Of a stretch of 64,000 nucleotides of DNA, positions 41,613-55,006 are shown piece by piece. The DNA is taken from assembly GCF_036370855.1 (NCBI RefSeq), contig NC_088113.1, positions 20,046,501 to 20,110,500 on the forward strand. The letters are read 5' to 3'. The position numbers were made by a program, and so were the translations under genes. Numbering within the stretch: the first letter of the stretch is position 1; each line of letters begins with the position of its first letter. This DNA is from Dromaius novaehollandiae (lineage: Eukaryota > Chordata > Aves > Casuariiformes > Dromaiidae). The notes beneath the pieces are model-generated. The model was given only the letters and a program-made list of their open reading frames with translations. It was not told the origin of the DNA and ran no database searches.

Positions 41613-44600
41613 CTTCTATCCTTCATTCAAAGACTTCTTTATTAGATCCTAAAGAAACAAAGGCAAAAACGCACAACACATTTTCCCTCTTTCAAATAAA
41701 TTACATTGTATTAAGAAACATAAAAAAAGCTTCCTTTCCCAAATGCAAGATTACATCCAACATCACAAGCTTCAGCCAGCAAAGCTCTGAAAGATGTGAC
41801 CAGACATGCTAGTGATCAACACAGTCGTGCTAGTGGAAATCCCTAGTAAGGATATTGATACACCAATAAATGAGAGTTTTAATAACATAACCTGTTTTAC
41901 TCACGGGTTAGGAATTTACTACTACTACAAAGCACAATATCAGCACAGCATTATCACTAGGAAAATGTTACTAGCAAAAGCATGTCATTATACTCTACCA
42001 GTAAAACCATCTCAGGCTGTGTTCACGGCTTTACCCAGAAAGCTGAGCTTCAAAACAGGGCATAGCTTCAAAACAGACTTTGTCAACCTCTTATTATACA
42101 TTTATGGATTATATAAGTTGTGAACTACTGCCACCCTAGCGCAGACACACACAGTCCAGCTCACCAGGAGCTGTATAGCCACGTTCACACAGCACTCTGG
42201 GGCATGAACTCACTGAGCCAGTACTAAGTCAGGGATCCCTACACTTCGGCTCTGCCAATGACCTTTCTTTTCTCTGTAAAACTCATTATTGATATGAATA
42301 ATTTAACACGTTGTGTGTTGCCCATTTAGTTCATCCATGTTACTCTATTCCTCTTCATCTTGCATTTGCCACATCTTCACGCAGGCTTCTGCAGGCAGTG
42401 TTAAGTACATCAGGCTGGCACATCTGCAAACCGCAGTCGGATAAACACTCTCAGAACTTTCTGGTGCAAAACTGGCAATTGAGCATTTTGCTGGTATAGC
42501 TTAATGTTAAAGCGCTCCAAGCAATGACAATAACTTAAGCATCTAGGTCAGAAGAGCTAAAGCAACTTTAGACGACAGGTCCTTGGCATAAAGGCACCGA
42601 TTATCACCGTTCCTGTTAGCCAAATGTCACAAACACACTAGGAAGTCACTCCTGCAGTCCTCCAACTAAACAAAACACGCCAGGACAGAGCAATCAGTGT
42701 TATAAAAAACGATTTATGTTTGAGAACAAAATTTTGTATAACTTTCCAAAAAACAAACAAATAAAAACAAACAAAATCTCAACCCCCCTGCTTTCATGAA
42801 ACTGCAGATTAAAATAACAAACATCCCAATAATATATTTTTAAATTTATATTCATTTAAAGTTAGCTATATTGGTATGATCTGTAGCAGTATTTTAGATC
42901 TCATTACACCACTCAAGATAGGGGCATAAACCACTTAAAAATTAAAGACATAAATGACGTTTCCAGCCTCAACTGCATAACATTATCTTGTGTGTCATTG
43001 AAACCTGCCTGCTCAGGCAGAAAGCCTAATCGTGACATTAGCGTACCCTGCCACTGAACTGCACAATTCCATTAAACTTCCAAAAAATCACCAGGAATAA
43101 GTGGTCCCCTGGTTATAAATGGGGCCCAGCACACAGGAGAAAACCTCTCCAAATTCTAACACGATGCTGTAGGGATTGTGCTGTGCATTGCTACACAAGG
43201 CAGGCCACCTCCATGCTTCCAGAAAAACATCTGCTCCGAACTCAACTTGCTAACTGACATAAAAACTGTGACTTGCTTTTCCTACATTCGGTGTCAGGTG
43301 AAGAACGATACTCCCCCCAGTCCTCAGCACATACCCCGCAATCCTGCAAATCAGAAGTCAGCTTTAAAATCCAAGCACAAACACGGGGTAGTAAAACAGG
43401 CCTGAGAAAACTGTAAGGGAAAGGATTAACAGCAAGTCAGATTTTAAGGAAAATACAAATTTACTAAGCCAGGAAGTACATCAAAAAAAAAAGTTTTGGA
43501 CATGCAAGACGCTCCCCAGTTATCTTTATGTTACAGATGCCTTCTGACTGAACAATGTCAAATTTTACAGGAAATACTTTAAAAAACACGAGGAGATGAG
43601 TTTCATACCTGCCCTACTCAATTCCCTAGCACATGGGCATCTGGAAACATAAAAGGAGTGAAGACAAGATTTCCACAATAAAATCTGAATTGATCAGCAT
43701 AGCTCATATTACTATTTGTTGTTTTGGCAGGAGAGTACAATATAAAGCTCTTTCTTTTGATACCTGGCATATGGTGGAGGGGTGTGCTTTCATTGCAAAT
43801 ATTTTTGTTTCATTTTACGTCAACTAAAATGGAGCAGATGTCCAAAAGTAAATGTGTATCAAAGACATAGCAAAACGTGTCTTGGGATAGTTGACACACA
43901 TTTATTCCCTAGAGATCAAAACCAGCTTCCATAGCACGGAAGGTGCTCACTGTAAGTGCTTTGCTAATGTAACCATACTCATATAGCATACCAAGAACAC
44001 GTAAACCAGTATACAATTCATATGCTTGAGTTGGTCTGGACTGTGGGAAGCTCAGGACCTAAGGCTTTGTTTTCTATCTTCACAGGCACATTTGGCTAGA
44101 AATATATTCAGATAAATCACAGAGATGGGTAAAAGTGGTTTTAATTTAAAATGAGACATTTTCTTATAGGAGAAAACCATTGGGGTATGTTCTAATTATA
44201 TAGTATGGTTTCACCAACAAAGCTTTATTTTATACTACTATCACTCCTACAGAAACTGTGCTGATAGTTAATTCCACTTTCTCTCACTCTGCATACATTT
44301 AATCTGCAAACTGTGTGATGAAATTTGGCCTCAGTTCCACCATACAGTCTGGCAACAGTATTCCATGGCTGTTAAAAAGAAAAAAAAGAAAGCCCATAAT
44401 TTAGAAGTAATAAGGTGACTGAGAACAGCATTTGTCCCACTGATTTTCCCACTAACTCCCTAGTGACTAACAAGAAAAGACACAGCTTGAATTTCAGACT
44501 GTAGACTTAGTTTGCAAACCTGGTAGTTAGAGAGAAAACAGCCTGTAGACTTTAACTGAGTTATTCTAACATTGTAATGGGGATAAAAAAATGTATATTT

Positions 44601-47600
44601 TATAAGCTAAGTTTTCAGACTAGAATCACATTTCAGAGGGCTTACAACAAAAACATCAGTATTTTACTATGGATAATTTAATCACTGTCCTTCCCAAAAC
44701 ACCCTGCTTTTAGTTTTAGTGTAAGGTATAGAATTAATCACATTCAGCCTTTTCTTCACTTAAAGTAATGGCTAAGAACAAAGTTAGAAAACCATGAAGC
44801 TTTCATGCAATGTTTTTGCCCCTCCGTCTGATCTTCACACCAGAGTACAAGAGATGCCTCTCAAGTCAGACTGTTTACACGTCAAGATGCTGTCAACACA
44901 GCGCTGAACTGGCATTAATGTGACACACATTCCCCAAACCAGGAGTACCTCTTCCTGAAGACCCTTACCAGTGAAAGAGTTAGATGCAAAACACCACTTA
45001 TCCTCATTTAAGGTTTTAAGTTTTTCGGGTTTTTTTTTAAGCAATATTTCACTCATCTACACATTTTAATCAGCAAGGAAGAGTGAAAGCCGTTATTGAA
45101 AGATAATTTTTTAACACAAGAGGAACTAACTGGACTTTATACAGAAGACATCAACAAAACAAGTCGCTGGAAGAAACACAGTTTTAAGATAAGATGCAGG
45201 AAACTGGAGTAAGAAGCTGCATATTAGAGAACAACTACAGGAGAGACACAGAATAGAGATGCTGGATTTTCATCATCTGAGATAAACCTTCCACTTCTGT
45301 ATCAGCAACAAAAACAAAATAAATTCTTGTTGATCGTTGCCCTTGTTATTATCCAAACCACTCAGCAAAACAACGATGTATGCCTGGGAAATGAGTACAC
45401 ATCTTCCAACCAACTTGTGATTAAGCCAGTTTGCCTGGACTTCCTAAGTTAACTGCAAATAGCAAATGTTGTGTGGAAAAGCAATTTTTGTAAATGCAAC
45501 AGGAATTCAGTAAGCCAGTATGCAAATTGGGATCTTTGTGGGAAAAGAAACAAAGGATGAGGGAAACAGGTGTTAACAAAGATAAAAATTCTCACTATTT
45601 ATCTTCTAGGTAACTTGTCAAATATTTCTGTTTAAAATGTATTTATTTTGCTCAGTGTTAAAAAATGGGCTACTTAAAGCAGGTATGTTACTTCCTGGCA
45701 TTAACTTTAGGAGGGGTGTTCAAAAGAATCATTGATTTATTGGTGATTTGTCAAACCAAAACTCAATGATAACAAAAGGAACTTTGTAAGAAAATACATG
45801 GTTCATCACTTATTTTTCATCAGCACTCTGATTCAGTGCTTAGAATAACTTCTTGAGACACACACGAGACTCATACCCTTTAGAGAAGTTACTTCCCTGG
45901 GCAACAGATCTAGTTACTGCTATTTGTTTTTGAACGGTAACTGAATCAGGTTTTTAACCAGTTTAGAGCTAAAAGTATGTCCGGTTATACCTTCTGAGAA
46001 ATGATGGATCACCTCAGTTTTGACTGAGCTACCAAACAATTTCATATTCCTTGCCTACCTCACTTCCCTCCTCAACCTGTAATGAGTAGTTGGCCAGGAG
46101 AGGCGAAACGAGGGTGTACTGTGAAGAGCGGAGTATCTAAGAGTTGCAGAAGTTAAGCGACGTAGGTGGGAAGGGAAACAGGCATCTGCTCCCATCAAAG
46201 TCTCACTGACCACTCTGAATCACCTCACCCTCTTCCAGCGTTCCCACTAAGCAGCTAGCACCCCTATTTGAACTTTTAAGTGAAAATGGTTGAGGCATAT
46301 TGAATAAGTCATCAAACTGGTTCAGATCAAACTAATTATTAGTCTGGTCTGGAAGTGCATCAGGATAACTCCAATCCCTGCTGAATCTGAACTAGAGCAG
46401 CACTAAAAAAGAACTGTTTCAATTCCCTGAGCAAGATACCCGATGATTTCACAAGGCCTGCATATGCCCCTTGTAAAGCATGTGAACGCTCATTAATTTT
46501 ATTCCACTTTCACCCGCTGTTACCACAACCGTCACATGCCTCTCATACAGACACACTGCCACACTCTACTCCAGTATCTAAACAAGATCTTAACACGTCC
46601 CATTTTGTCTGCTAATCACACTTCTCTCATCTTTCTAACCATCAGAAGCAGGAACTCCAGCTTTCATGCTGACTTTACAACTACAAAGAAATAAAGAAGG
46701 ATTAAGACATTTCTTAACATACTTTCTAAAAACTGTGCTTTAACTGCACGCCATCAAGTAATGATAGATGCAACATGAAATCATAAACATCTCACTTGGT
46801 GCAATCAAGTCTTGGTAGAATGAATCTACACCTAGTACATTCTAGATTATTACAGACATTGTCACTATCAACTGCCCAGAAAAATGTTTGGAGTTAAGCT
46901 TCTAAAGTCCCCCTCCTCTCTACAAGCGTCTTCATAACTAAATTAAATTATTGCAGTAAGTACTCCTAAATCTTCATGCCATTAAAAGCAGATTCATAAG
47001 GAAAACTCTTTAACAAGTGGCCTAATCCAGGCAAAGGCCCAAATATATATTACACACTGTCCCTAAAACTGAGACTCAAAAATTACAAAATATTTCTGAG
47101 ACACGAATAAAATTGCTAAGATATTACCACCACAGTAACAGAAAATCCTGTTAAGACATAAAATATGTAACGACAGATGGAAGGGAAAAGAATATTTTCA
47201 TTTGAAATATAACCAAAAATATAAAGACATAAAAGGGGAAAAAGAAATAGACAAAACCTATGCAAGTCTACTTCTTGTAACTTTATATGTGGTTACTGTA
47301 ATAGATTACTCAACTTTGAACTTTTCCCATATTCATTGAAAAACAGTATCAACATACAGGTCCTACATATTCCCTTCTTCTAAGCAGTGTCCTATGATAG
47401 TTGCAATAAATATTCCAGAATATCTATAGTTATTGCATAACACAATTTTAATAAGCTGCAGATGGAACCAAGTAAAGTTTGTGAAGTCTCATGTTACAAT
47501 AGTGTGATAGACAATAGTATTCCTAGATCAAACAGTTAAAATCTGATTCTTTACAGATCTATAAATATACTATATATTACTCAGCATAAGGAAATAGTTA

Positions 47601-48069
47601 GAACGAAACTGCTTATGTTGATGGATCATCCAGCATTGCTTTAATGCAATGAACAAACCAAGGTAGCGGCACCTCTCTTCTCATAGCGAAAAGAGAAGAG
47701 GAGAGTGCAAGCAGTAGGGTGGAGGGTGCAACTGGAATTTTTTTGTTGTTCTCTTTAACTATTTCTCTCCAGTGTTATTATACATTGCATGTCTTTACAA
47801 TCAAGTCTAAAGACATATTTACTTCCATAATTCATCTGCCAGAAGTCATCAGATCATTACCATCATAAAAACACAAGTTAATGGAAGCACACTCATGACT
47901 GTTCCTTTTGTGCTGCTATTTTAAATTGTTAAAACAGAACTACATATATCATGACATCAAAAAAAAGAGCTGGCTAACACTGCTTTGGTAAGAGGTAACT
48001 ATATGCCACCAAGTTTTTATATTCGCTCCACCATTCCTGAATTTTAGATCATAGATCTGAAGTATATTT

Positions 48070-48087
48070 AAAAAAAAAAAAAAAAAA
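48070..48087. repeat. Poly(A) tract
   Basis: About 18 consecutive A in DNAJC5 intron 1, without a recognisable insertion. Confidence 0.85.
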
Positions 48088-49252
48088 CTTTCATCAAAAA
48101 ACTCTATTCTCATTACAAAATACTTAAGGAGATTATAAATGAAAAAAGAGAGAAAAGCTGCTAATTTAAACAAAGTGCCTAGAGCACTTGTTCCGTTTGT
48201 GTGAGAGCTACCATACCACTGCATACCACATACCTTGAATTTTCTTCAAGCAATGCATGCACAATATCATTCAAAACTTACACCTGTATGAAAAATGTAC
48301 TGTAATTTTACAATTGGCACACCAACAAGCTGGAATTGAAAGTGTTTCAGTGTTACTGAAGAAGGCAAAATAGGATTTTAAAAAGGTACATTCAGTGTAA
48401 TACAGATGCAAGGTAAGTACAATTAGGAAAAGTTGCCAGGACACAAGAAATCTGGACACATGCTAAAGCAATCTTATTCACTCTAATCCAAGAAAAAACT
48501 ACACATCAACAATGTACTGAAAAACCTGCAACTTAAAATCAATAGTTATTACTTTCTCAATTATCCTGTACCTAAAAAGTGCTTTATGCTTTTTGAAAGC
48601 TACTACCACTTCATTAAAAATACTTAAATAATGTTTTGAGGAACTTTTCTTCTGGAATGCAATTCTTTTATATCAATTTACATTGATAGGAAACAAAGTA
48701 TCTCTGAAACTTATATATATTTAATACATATACTTTATAACTACTGTGCTTCACCTATTTTTATGGGTTAAAAAATACACTAACTGAATTTCTAAGTAAA
48801 TTTTAAAATATACTGCTGTTCAAATTACTATCTTTCAAGATTAAAAAATAGTCACTAGTTAACCAACCAACATCAACACATAGTGGTTGGCATAGTAACA
48901 AAACCATCATAATACAAAACATGCTAAAACAATGGTGAGAATTAATGTATAGCTTCTGAGAGACTGCAAGTGTTGGCAACATGATGATACCATATGCTGA
49001 CCAGGTGTACCAAGATCAGTCCTCTACTCCCTTTTTTCCTCTCAAAGTTTTTGTTTTGCAAGAGTCCAGAGAGTCACCAAATATTCCTGAATGTCTAGAA
49101 GAGCTTTGCTGGCCAGTACAGGTAGCTAAAGAATTAAATATGCAAAGTATTTATATGGACGCTTCAGAACTAAGACTGCTTAGTTCTACTGATTTTTATT
49201 GGAGCACAAATAAAGCAATTAATTTTTTCCCATGTTGAAAAAACTTCAAAAC

Positions 49253-49292
49253 TTCACTTTGGTCTTCTGTGTTCACTTTGGTCTTCTGTGTT
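49253..49292. repeat. 19-bp tandem duplication
   Basis: TTCACTTTGGTCTTCTGTG occurs twice, head to tail and without mismatch. It is a recent small duplication in intron 1. Confidence 0.85.
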
Positions 49293-52200
49293 AGACAAGT
49301 TCCTCATACCTTCATCTATGTATTTTTGACACGACCCATCTGTCTTACAGCACAGGTGGTCATACAACTATTTCCTGAGACTGTAGACTGGTCCACTGCA
49401 GTCCTCTGTGCCATCTGTTTGCAAGTTTGGGGTCACATCATGAGAATGAAAGGACTTGCCAAACAGAACACAAACCTAATCTTTGAAAATTTACTTCCTC
49501 AGTCTAGCGGAGGGAGACAGAAGGACCACATCTTCCTAAGAAGAGACAATCCCTCTACAGTGCCATTCAGTCACCTACCCAGGCAAGCAAACCTCAAGGA
49601 AGACGGCCACTGCTGGGGCTGGAAAAGCAGCGAGGGTGCCCCGGCGCCTGCTGGACAGCTCCGGAGGAGCACGCCCCGACCAGGAAGCCCTTCCTCCCGG
49701 TTTAATCCCATCCGCAAGGATAGGATTCTTGGCACGAACGAAAAACTCAAGTGGCAAAGCAAAACAAAGAGGACTTATATGGCTCAAGATCAAACTGTGA
49801 ATGAAAAGCGGTTAGCTTATTAAAGTTATCTTAAAGTAATTCCAATGCCTGCGCGTTTGACAGGATGGAAAAGCAGTAAAAATGCTGGCAGATACTGTTT
49901 TGCGTGCTTTGGGGAAGACACTAGAGCATTCAATTGTATATGCAACAGAAGCTTTGTATGAAAGTTCTGCCAACCTTTTCCTTTGCAAACGTATAGAAAA
50001 AGTATTTCAATCTGGATATTAACATAAACAGTATTTTAAGAAAAAAACACTGGCAAATTGACCAAAAGAGAGAAATATGACTAATTATAACAGACCACTT
50101 ATTAAAAAAAAATAATAATAATTAATAAAGTCAAGTCATTTTCATGGACTGAAAAAATTTGCAGAACCATTTTCTGATCTTGTGTCCATTTTCCTGTCAG
50201 CAGATTTTAAATTTAACCAAAACCACAATTTATTAAGTAAGCCACTTAGGCTGCCATTAATATTCACTATCAAAATGCCTTAAACACACACACAAAATAA
50301 TCTCTCTTGAAGTTTACAAAGAGGTAAGATGATTAGCAGCATCATTGCCGATGACTACTACCTCCCTAATACCCTAACTTGCAAATTAGACTTCATAACT
50401 GAAGTTCGGTTGACGACCGTGCTCCCTCGGCCACAAACCGCATTAACTTACTGCAATTGTGCTATAAAACAAAGCATGCTAACTCATCAGAAGACAGATT
50501 TCTTGGCATTTATGAAAAACTGAAAGATTATTTGTACCTTTTGGACATAATCAACACAGAGGTAAGACCTATGTTAAAAGACAAAACATATTACAAAGCC
50601 GTTACTTTTTTCAGATGTTCACTGATAAAAGACAGTTAGATAGAGCACACAGCTACCCTGTGAAATTAGGAAATCTCTGTGTTGGTTTTCCAGCACTTTG
50701 CATCTACAGCCTATAATTTATCAATACAAAGCATCAAGAAATTAGCAGAAAGAAAATCTTAGACTAAGTTGCAGCATCTTCCCTATCATTTAAATGCCGT
50801 GAACAATAACTAAAACGAAATAAAGGAGGGAGGAAAGAAAAATATTCATTTATGCTTATAAAAACTTATTTGACTGAAAATCTCATCTCCAAACTCCAGG
50901 TAATCCCCAATGCAGGTTCCACAGAGGCAGAGCTAGCATCATGACAAGCTTCTTCAAAGCACTCAGAGCACCACAGAGCACAACCTTAAACCATAAGCCC
51001 TAGAGCACAGCAAGGCACTCGAGAAAAATAAACATTTTTTCATTCTACACTCCACATATTAAAGACAATTTCTCTTCAACTCCAGCTACTGTCTCCCCTC
51101 TTTCCTCACTCCCAATGCATAGTTTATTTAGAATTATTAGAGCTAACTCATTAATGCCAATGAATTTGACAACTATTTCTTAGGATCTTTTAGCCAGATT
51201 AGGACTCCACCATTTTACATGAAATACAAACAGAAATATAAACCGTGATCTCAAGGAACCTGAAATTAACGGATGCCTTAAAACCTAAAAATGCTTCATC
51301 TGAAATTGTGTTTAAAATAATAATTTTCACTTAAATATGGCTGGTAATATCCAAGAATTTGAAAAGGTAAAACCCTGACACATTTTAGAAGGAAAATTAA
51401 GAACCTCTTGGCTTCTTTCAGCTTTGCATACTTTTGATAGATAGCTTAATATACCAACAGAATGGCTGAAACATCACCAGGCAGCCACTGGGTGAATGTG
51501 GCCTGCAAGTTTTTGCTTCAACAGTAGCAAATTAATAAGGTATCTAAATACGTATTTAACATTCCCATTTCCTTAAGACAAACTAATACCAGACTATCAG
51601 ACAGACGTTAGCTATAAGAATCATGGGTTTTTTGTACTGATGTAAGATGATGTACCAAATTTATGTAATTTTTTAAGCTTTATAGCATAAGAGTGAATAT
51701 TATGCATACAGAGCTCTACAGCAATGACTCTCAGCACACGTTACATGAAAACTAATGGATCAATAAAAACAAACCTAGAAAAGATAAAAGGGTTTAGCTT
51801 CCCTTTCTGTGTCATACAGCGACAGTCAGGCACGGATGGCTTTCACCTTGTTCTCCAAGGGAGAAATGGCTCCATCAGTGTCATATACTCCAATAATAAA
51901 GTCAACTGCATTGTGTCACTATGCATATAACAGCAAGATACTGATAAAGCATAAAAGCAAGAGCACAGCGTTATCTGTAAATTCACTGCCTACGTTTCAT
52001 CCAGTTACATTCAAAGGGAATATCAGAAGAATTACCTGACTAGAATTGTTAATTCAAGAACCAGAAAATACTGCACAAATAAATAAAATTAGGCTCCCTT
52101 TGCAAGTTTCTTGTTTTAAAGCCTGGATTTACTTTCCATTGTCAATACATCATTAAGCACATAATAATCCGAGCAGTTACAAATTATTTAAGAAAAAATA

Positions 52201-53066
52201 AGTAGAACAATATAAGGAAGGGGAAGCAAAAAAAATCTGGGATCCCTCAAGCTAAGAACAGTCATCATGAATCACAGCTCGCACATAATATAAATAACTT
52301 TCATTTAGAATTCACCTTTCCAGGCCTTTTGATTCGTTTTTTGGAATTTTTCATAGCTCAGAGAGGATGCAAACCCCTAAAACGCCATGGTTCTCTCAAC
52401 TAAGGAATGCGCATGTGGGTGGGTGGGAGGAGGAGAAAGCAGGGATTTCCACCACCATCGCCCCCCCCTCAAAGCAGGAGGTTCCCAGGGAAGATACAAC
52501 GCCTGTAATTTTTTCAGTGCTGTATTACAAACGGATGCTTTGCGGAATTTGTAGCAAACTGAGAAGACCTGCTTTGTCCCGCAGAGGCAGAGCACCCCAA
52601 GAGCGAATTCCACCCCCCCCACAAATCCGGATACGACAAACACCTTAGTAATCGGCCACCTTTACAGTCCAGACCCAGCAAGAGGCAGGAATATCCCACC
52701 TTCCCCCGGGGCGCCCTATTCTCTCCCCAGTGCCCTCTCCTCTTGCCCCGTCTCCCCTCGCCGCAAAATCCCTCTCTTAATTTTTAATTCCCCCACCCCA
52801 CCGCCCACCCCTCCTAGCACCCCTGCCCTGCCCAGCCACTGCATCCCCCACCTCCCCTCGCCCCCCTCATCCCCTGCCCCCATTTCTCCTCTATGAATCC
52901 CACCCTCCTCCCTGCTCTGCACTGCCCCTTCCCCTACACCCCACAGCTCCCCCCAGCCCTTCTCCCTGCCCCTTCTCCTCCCACCCCCGTGCCCCACCAC
53001 TCCCCCCAAACCCATCTCCCTTCGCCCTCAGCTCCCTTAATCTCCCCACAAACCCCATCCACTTTG

Positions 53067-53510
53067 CCTGGTCCCTTGCCCCCCAGTGCAACGCCCCCGA
53101 TGTCCCCCACCCCCTTGCCTGGCCCCAACCCCCTCAGACCCCGACGTCCCCCCGACCCCACGCCTAGGCCTGGCCCTAACCCCCTCAGCCCCCCAACATC
53201 CCCCCCGTACGAGTCCCTTGCCTGGCCCCATCGCCTCAGCCCCCCAGTACCCCCCACATCCCACCCCCAGGCCTGGCCCCTTCCCTCAGCCCCCACATCC
53301 CACCCCCTTGCCTGGCCCCCACCCTCCTCAGCCCCCCAGCATCCCCCCCCATCCCACCCTCATGCCTGGCCCCTTCCCTCAGCCCCCCAGTACCCCCATA
53401 TCCCACCCCCAGGCCTGGCCCCTTCCCTCAGCCCCCCAGTACCCCCCCCATCCCACCCCCCGGCCTGGCCCCATCGCCTCAGCCCCCCCCCAGCCCTCGC
53501 CCCTTCCCTC
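53067..53510. repeat. 50-bp C-rich minisatellite at the start of DNAJC5 intron 1
   Basis: About nine copies of a unit of about 50 bp start CCTGGCCCC and contain CCTCAGCCCCCCAGTACCCCC and CATCCCACCCCC. The unit starts near 53117, 53168, 53220, 53271, 53310, 53364, 53413 and 53463. C-rich low-complexity DNA continues left to about 52700. On the DNAJC5 sense strand it is G-rich with many runs of four or more G. All the long open frames across 52.9-54.2 kb come from this repeat and the CpG island. Confidence 0.9.
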
Positions 53511-53519
53511 AGCGCCCCC

Positions 53520-54160
53520 CGTCCCGCTTCCCCCGCGGCCGCCCGGCTGCCCTGCCCCCGCCCCGTCACCCCGCCCCCGGCCGCGCCGCAGCGCCCGCCC
53601 GCCCCCCCGCCGCCTCCATCTTGGCCTCGGGCCGGGCCCGGCGGGGCGAGCGAGGCCCCGCGCCGCGCCGCACCGGGCCGCGCCGCGCTCACCTGCGCCC
53701 CGCGGGCGGGCGGGCGGGCGGACGAGCGGGCGGGCAGCCCCGCGCGGGAGGAGGCGGCCGCGGCGGTGTCGTGTCGCGTCGCGGCGCGGCGGCTGCTCCC
53801 GCCGACGAGGCGGCCGGGCCGGGCCGGGTCGCGGCGGCGCCCCCTCAGCAGCTGCCGCTGTCGCCGCCGCCGCCGCGCGCCCTCCGCCAGCCACCGAGCG
53901 GCACCCGGCGTCGCCGACCGCGGGCGGGGGAGGGGCGAGCGCCGCCGCACGGCGCCTGCGCGCGCGCCCCCGCCACGCCCCCGCCCCGCGCGGGCGCGAG
54001 CACGCAGCCCCCCGCCCGCGGGCGCGCGCGGGGAGGAGGGGGGGGCTGCGGGGGAGCGGGGGGGGAGCCGCGGCGCGCATGTGCGCGGGGAGCGGGCGCT
54101 GCTGGGGGCTGCGTGGGCGCGAGGGGAGCCGCGGGTGTCCGCGGGGGGCACCAAAACACG
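53520..54160 (-). promoter_or_regulatory. DNAJC5: DNAJC5 CpG-island promoter
   Basis: An unbroken CpG island without a TATA box. On the minus strand it contains an NRF1 consensus GCGCAGGCGC (53952-53961), a GGGGCGTGGC GC/KLF box just upstream, and a YY1-like CCAAGATGG near 53617-53625 just after the first-exon donor. It lies 28 kb upstream of the coding exons, with no other start for DNAJC5 evident. Whether the island also drives transcription on the plus strand is unknown. Confidence 0.65.
53693..53900 (-). other. DNAJC5: DNAJC5 exon 1 (5' UTR, non-coding)
   Basis: Inferred from a strong donor GCGCAG|GTGAGC at 53693/53692 within the CpG island. Human DNAJC5 likewise has a GC-rich non-coding first exon. 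The 5' limit is approximate. Confidence 0.55.
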
Positions 54161-54194
54161 GCAAAAAGCGTCTAGACCGAGGGAAGAAGGTGGG

Positions 54195-54202
54195 AAAAAA
54201 AG
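54195..54202 (-). terminator. Pol III terminator of tRNA-Glu
   Basis: A T run on the minus strand, 4-12 bases past the tRNA 3' end. Confidence 0.85.
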
Positions 54203-54206
54203 GTAC

Positions 54207-54278
54207 TTCCCTGACCGGGAATCGAACCCGGGCCGCGGCGGTGAGAGCGCCGAATCCTAACCACTAGACCACCAGGGA
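54207..54278 (-). tRNA. tRNA-Glu (anticodon CTC)
   Basis: A 72-nt cloverleaf on the minus strand beginning TCCCTGGTGGTCTAGTGGTT. The A box is TGGTCTAGTGG and the B box GGTTCGATTCC. The anticodon stem CGGCG/CGCCG encloses the loop CTCTCAC, giving anticodon CTC. The acceptor ends TCCCTG...CAGGGA pair fully. No intron is present. A run of T follows 3' on the same strand (54195-54202), serving as the Pol III terminator. The sequence is a near-perfect vertebrate tRNA-Glu-CTC. It lies about 300 bp upstream of the estimated DNAJC5 start and is co-directional. Confidence 0.97.
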
Positions 54279-54390
54279 GCTCGAGAGCTGCTGCTGCCGC
54301 TCCCTGCTCGTGCGGCGCTACGGCTGCGCCCGGCACTGCCGCGTGGTGGCGGCCCCTGGCGGCGGGGGGCGGAACTGCAGGCGGGGCGGC

Positions 54391-54707
54391 CGGGGGGATG
54401 TGGGGGGCTGCAGTGGGGCAGGGGGATGTGGGGGGCTGCAGGGGGGCACAGAGGGATGTGGGGGGCTGCAGTGGGGCAGGGGAGTGCAGGGGGACGTGGG
54501 GGGCTGCAGTGGGGCAGGGGGACATGGGGGGCTGCAGGGGGGCACAGAGGGATGTGGGGGGCTGCAGTGGGGCAGGGGGGTGCAGGGGGATATGGGGGGC
54601 TGCAGTGGGGCAGGGGGGAGCAGAGGGATGTGGGGGGCTGCAGTGGGGCAGGGGGGTGCAGGGGGACGTGGGGGGCTGCAGTGGGGCAGGGGGACATGGG
54701 GGGCTGC
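54391..54707. repeat. G-rich minisatellite upstream of tRNA-Glu
   Basis: Tandem copies of GATGTGGGGGGCTGCAGTGG/GGCAGGGG (about 28 bp), with variants that insert TGCAGGG or GGCACAGAG. Larger blocks of about 160 bp repeat twice, which shows a higher-order structure. Open frames in several registers are by-products of the repeat. Confidence 0.9.
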
Positions 54708-55006
54708 CGCGTACATGCCTGGCAGCGGGCAGCAGCAACACGGGGGCCTCAGGCTTTGCCCGCAAAGGTGGGGGGTTGCTGCCCCGCGGGGGGGGCGCAC
54801 GGGGGGGCAGTCCAGCGGTGCTGGTGCAGATCTATTTTGGACCAGATGCGTGCAGCCCCCTTGGAACCGGCCCTTCTCCTGGGGTGCCCCTGGCACCTGC
54901 CCCGCGCGCCCCCCCGGCATGCGCCCAGCAGCTCGCGCTTGCCCAGGAGCGCTGGCAGCGGCAGCACGGGGCTGAGCTGCTTTAACGAAGAAACGAGGCT
55001 TTACAA

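Larger units (their letters stand above)
25705..53692 (-). other. DNAJC5: DNAJC5 intron 1 (28 kb)
   Basis: A long AT-rich intron joins the CpG-island first exon to the start-codon exon, as in human DNAJC5, whose first intron is also long. I found no nested protein gene, no recognisable transposon and no RNA gene. Within it, a GC islet (30150-30480), simple repeats and one slightly GC-richer patch (49590-49740) are listed separately. Confidence 0.7.

Noticed and set aside
52893-54267. Open frames of up to 455 codons, Pro/Ala/Arg-rich
   Set aside because: They are products of the 50-bp C-rich minisatellite and the DNAJC5 CpG island. One runs straight through the tRNA gene.
54391-54707. CRISPR-like array of short repeats
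   Set aside because: The units are directly tandem with no unique spacers, and the surroundings are vertebrate genes.
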